NCBI GenBank assembly: GCA_014323965.1
Contig: JACONB010000116.1
Coordinates: 1 to 6,200 of the forward strand
Reading direction: 5' to 3'
Length of the DNA stretch: 6,200 nt
Source: Prochloron sp. SP5CPC1
GTDB lineage: Bacteria > Cyanobacteriota > Cyanobacteriia > Cyanobacteriales > Prochloraceae
The notes beneath the pieces were generated by a model. It did no database searches. It saw nothing but the letters and a program-made list of their open reading frames with translations, and was not told the DNA's origin. The position numbers and the translations under genes are program-made. Positions 5,163-6,200 of this stretch are shown piece after piece (the first letter of the stretch is position 1; every line of letters begins with the position of its first letter).

Positions 5163-5714
5163 ATGACTAATTATCACAACCATCTCCTTCTCACCCCATC
5201 TCCCTCTCACCCTATCACCCCATTATATAGGTGGATCCAGATAATCTTAGGATTAATGTTAATGGTTGTACTGACTGGTTGTGGTACTCCAAAACCCTCC
5301 AGCGATATAGTGAGTAGGGCGATCGCCCGACAAATAGCCGTTCCCGTTGCGAGTATCAGTGAGCAATTAGACACCCCAGTACCCCAGTTAGCCATTTCTG
5401 GTATTGCTGTTAAATTAATAGAAACCATGAAAATGGGTAAATTACCAACCTATCACCTCCAGGGAACTTATAACCTTCAATTAGATCTACCCAGTGAGCA
5501 AGTACAACAACAACAAAACCCTTTTGACATCTATTTACAGCGACAAATAGAGAGTAAAACTTGGCGCTTGCTGAGACGGGAAGGAGGAGAGGGGGAACAA
5601 TGGCTTAGTTACTCATTATACGATCGTTATAGCGCGTTCGCGCCCGAATCGGGAAGAAGAAAGCCTTATATAACAAGGGTTTTAATATTTGTGCGTCATT
5701 GGAAAATGTCCTAA
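5163..5714 (+). CDS. Putative lipoprotein, unknown function
   Basis: A 183-residue protein with a lipoprotein signal: after a long N-terminus, WIQIILGLMLMVVLTGC ends in a lipobox with Cys40 as the likely lipidated residue, so the mature protein should be membrane-anchored and face the periplasm. The mature part (QIAVPVASISEQLD, PTYHLQGTYNLQLDLP, WRLLRREGGEGEQWLSYSL) resembles no family I can name. ATG 5163 is the only usable start, because an in-frame TAG lies at 5154-5156 and Met32 would leave too short a signal. There is no Shine-Dalgarno, and a TATTAT lies only 8 nt before the ATG. Residues 8-20 are encoded by a CTCACCC-rich low-complexity stretch. The last 30 or so residues, from DRYSAFAPESG onward, come from sequence that looks like a palindromic repeat, so the original C-terminus may have been lost. 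An HIP1 site lies inside the gene. Confidence 0.72.
   Translation: MTNYHNHLLLTPSPSHPITPLYRWIQIILGLMLMVVLTGCGTPKPSSDIVSRAIARQIAVPVASISEQLDTPVPQLAISGIAVKLIETMKMGKLPTYHLQGTYNLQLDLPSEQVQQQQNPFDIYLQRQIESKTWRLLRREGGEGEQWLSYSLYDRYSAFAPESGRRKPYITRVLIFVRHWKMS
5319..5326. repeat. HIP1 octamer GCGATCGC
   Basis: A Highly Iterated Palindrome 1 site inside the 12-bp palindrome GGGCGATCGCCC (5317-5328), in the lipoprotein gene. HIP1 is strongly over-represented in many cyanobacterial genomes and supports the assignment of the organism. Confidence 0.85.
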
Positions 5715-5766
5715 CCTTCTTGCGTACTGCTATATCTATCAAATCATTATTTGACCATAAATTAGT

Positions 5767-5782
5767 TATTTATTAATAAATA
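5767..5782. repeat. 16-bp AT palindrome between convergent genes
   Basis: TATTTATTAATAAATA is perfectly self-complementary and lies between the 3' ends of the lipoprotein gene and aspS. It has no GC stem and no separate U-tract, so it is a poor intrinsic terminator. It may be chance in AT-rich sequence or a protein-binding site. Confidence 0.35.
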
Positions 5783-5819
5783 TGTTATAACCTTTACCCG
5801 TCGGCAATTTTCAAAACAT

Positions 5820-5899
5820 CCTACCCGGTAGGGGCACGGCATTGCTGTCAAGGTACGCGCTATAATACCCACCCCATGGTAGGCGATGCCCACCCTACG
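5820..5899. repeat. Dispersed GTAGGGGCACGGCATTGC / GGGTGGGCATCGCCTAC-type repeats
   Basis: GC-rich block in an AT-rich gap. CCTACC-C-GGTAGG (5820-5832) is an inverted repeat that runs into GGGGCACGGCATTGCTGTC. Further on, CCCACCC occurs twice around GGTAGGCGATG. These motifs resemble dispersed repeats often found near cyanobacterial gene 3' ends. I see no gene in 5715-5901. Confidence 0.6.
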
Positions 5900-5901
5900 G
5901 G

Positions 5902-6200
5902 TTACTGTTGATTTGGTTTATAAGTAGAAGTAACTTCAAGTTCTTTTAACTGCTTTTTATCAACCTCAGAAGGTGCAGCGGTGAGTAAACAGCTTGCTTG
6001 TTGGGTTTTAGGGAAAGCGATTACATCCCGAATAGATTCTTCTTTTGCTAAAAGCATGACTAAGCGATCTAAACCATAAGCAATACCTCCGTGGGGGGGT
6101 GTACCATATTCAAATGCTTCCAAGAGAAAGCCAAACTTATTCTCAGCGGATTCCTTAGATAAACCGATCGCCTCAAACACTTTTTCTTGAATCTCTCGCT
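5902..6200 (-). CDS. aspS: Aspartyl-tRNA synthetase, C-terminal part (cut by window edge)
   Basis: The last 98 codons of AspS, a class II synthetase that charges tRNA-Asp. The gene continues past position 6200. The visible part begins REIQEKVFEAIGLSKESAEN, then FLLEAFEYGTPPHGGIAYGLDRLVMLL. Its GLDR is class II motif 3, with the Arg that contacts ATP. RDVIAFPKTQQASCLLTAAPS and a short KQLKELEV tail follow, ending at TAA 5904-5902. FPKTQQASCLLT is typical of the bacterial-type enzyme. A GTG at 6180 is an internal Val codon, not the start. No defect is visible. It converges on the lipoprotein gene across the repeat block. Confidence 0.97.
   Translation of the reverse strand, partial: REIQEKVFEAIGLSKESAENKFGFLLEAFEYGTPPHGGIAYGLDRLVMLLAKEESIRDVIAFPKTQQASCLLTAAPSEVDKKQLKELEVTSTYKPNQQ

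Noticed and set aside
1..6200. tRNA, rRNA or known riboswitch
   Set aside because: I saw no T-loop GGTTCGAATCC-type signature, rRNA sequence or recognisable riboswitch core on either strand.

Overview
The window looks like cyanobacterial chromosome, most likely from a filamentous, repeat-rich species. Supporting signs are a HIP1 octamer (GCGATCGC, 5319-5326) and related GATCGCC sites, TACCAGT heptad tandem repeats, dispersed AACCACAGAGGCGCAGAGG-type repeats, a SufE of the plastid/cyanobacterial style, and an XRE regulator paired with an ImmA/IrrE-type metallopeptidase. The genus cannot be fixed from sequence alone.

Layout. Positions 1-220 hold no credible gene. 223-884 (+) is a decayed histidine kinase: the ATPase half is recognisable, the sensor is absent, the phosphoacceptor His is lost and there is a frameshift near 467. 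885-1126 holds an orphan consensus-like promoter, a dispersed repeat and a small stem-loop. 1127-3403 (-) carries two tandem paralogous coiled-coil genes of unknown function, B (1127-2209, split by one in-frame TAG) and A (2423-3403, intact), with related repeats below B, between the genes and above A. 3457-3596 is a compact divergent regulatory region. 3597-4643 (+) is a translationally coupled XRE regulator / zinc metallopeptidase operon whose peptidase is broken by a one-base frameshift in a C5 run. 4632-5063 (-) is sufE, overlapping the peptidase tail to tail. 5081-5143 is a nine-unit heptad repeat between divergent sufE and a lipoprotein gene (5163-5714, +). 5715-5901 is repeat-rich intergenic sequence. 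5902-6200 (-) is the 3' end of aspS.

How the parts may work together. SufE (Fe-S cluster assembly) and AspS (tRNA charging) are housekeeping genes unrelated to the rest. The interesting unit is the 2.4-4.6 kb block. Two near-consensus promoters are arranged back to back, one firing left into coiled-coil gene A and one firing right into the XRE/peptidase operon, and copies of GTTGAATTTTT lie on both. In ImmR/ImmA and DdrO/IrrE systems the peptidase inactivates the XRE repressor. By analogy this locus may be a protease-released switch controlling both its own operon and the coiled-coil genes. That link is inference.

Three accessory genes (kinase, coiled-coil B, peptidase) carry disabling lesions while the housekeeping genes look clean, so either the accessory region is decaying or some lesions are base-call errors.
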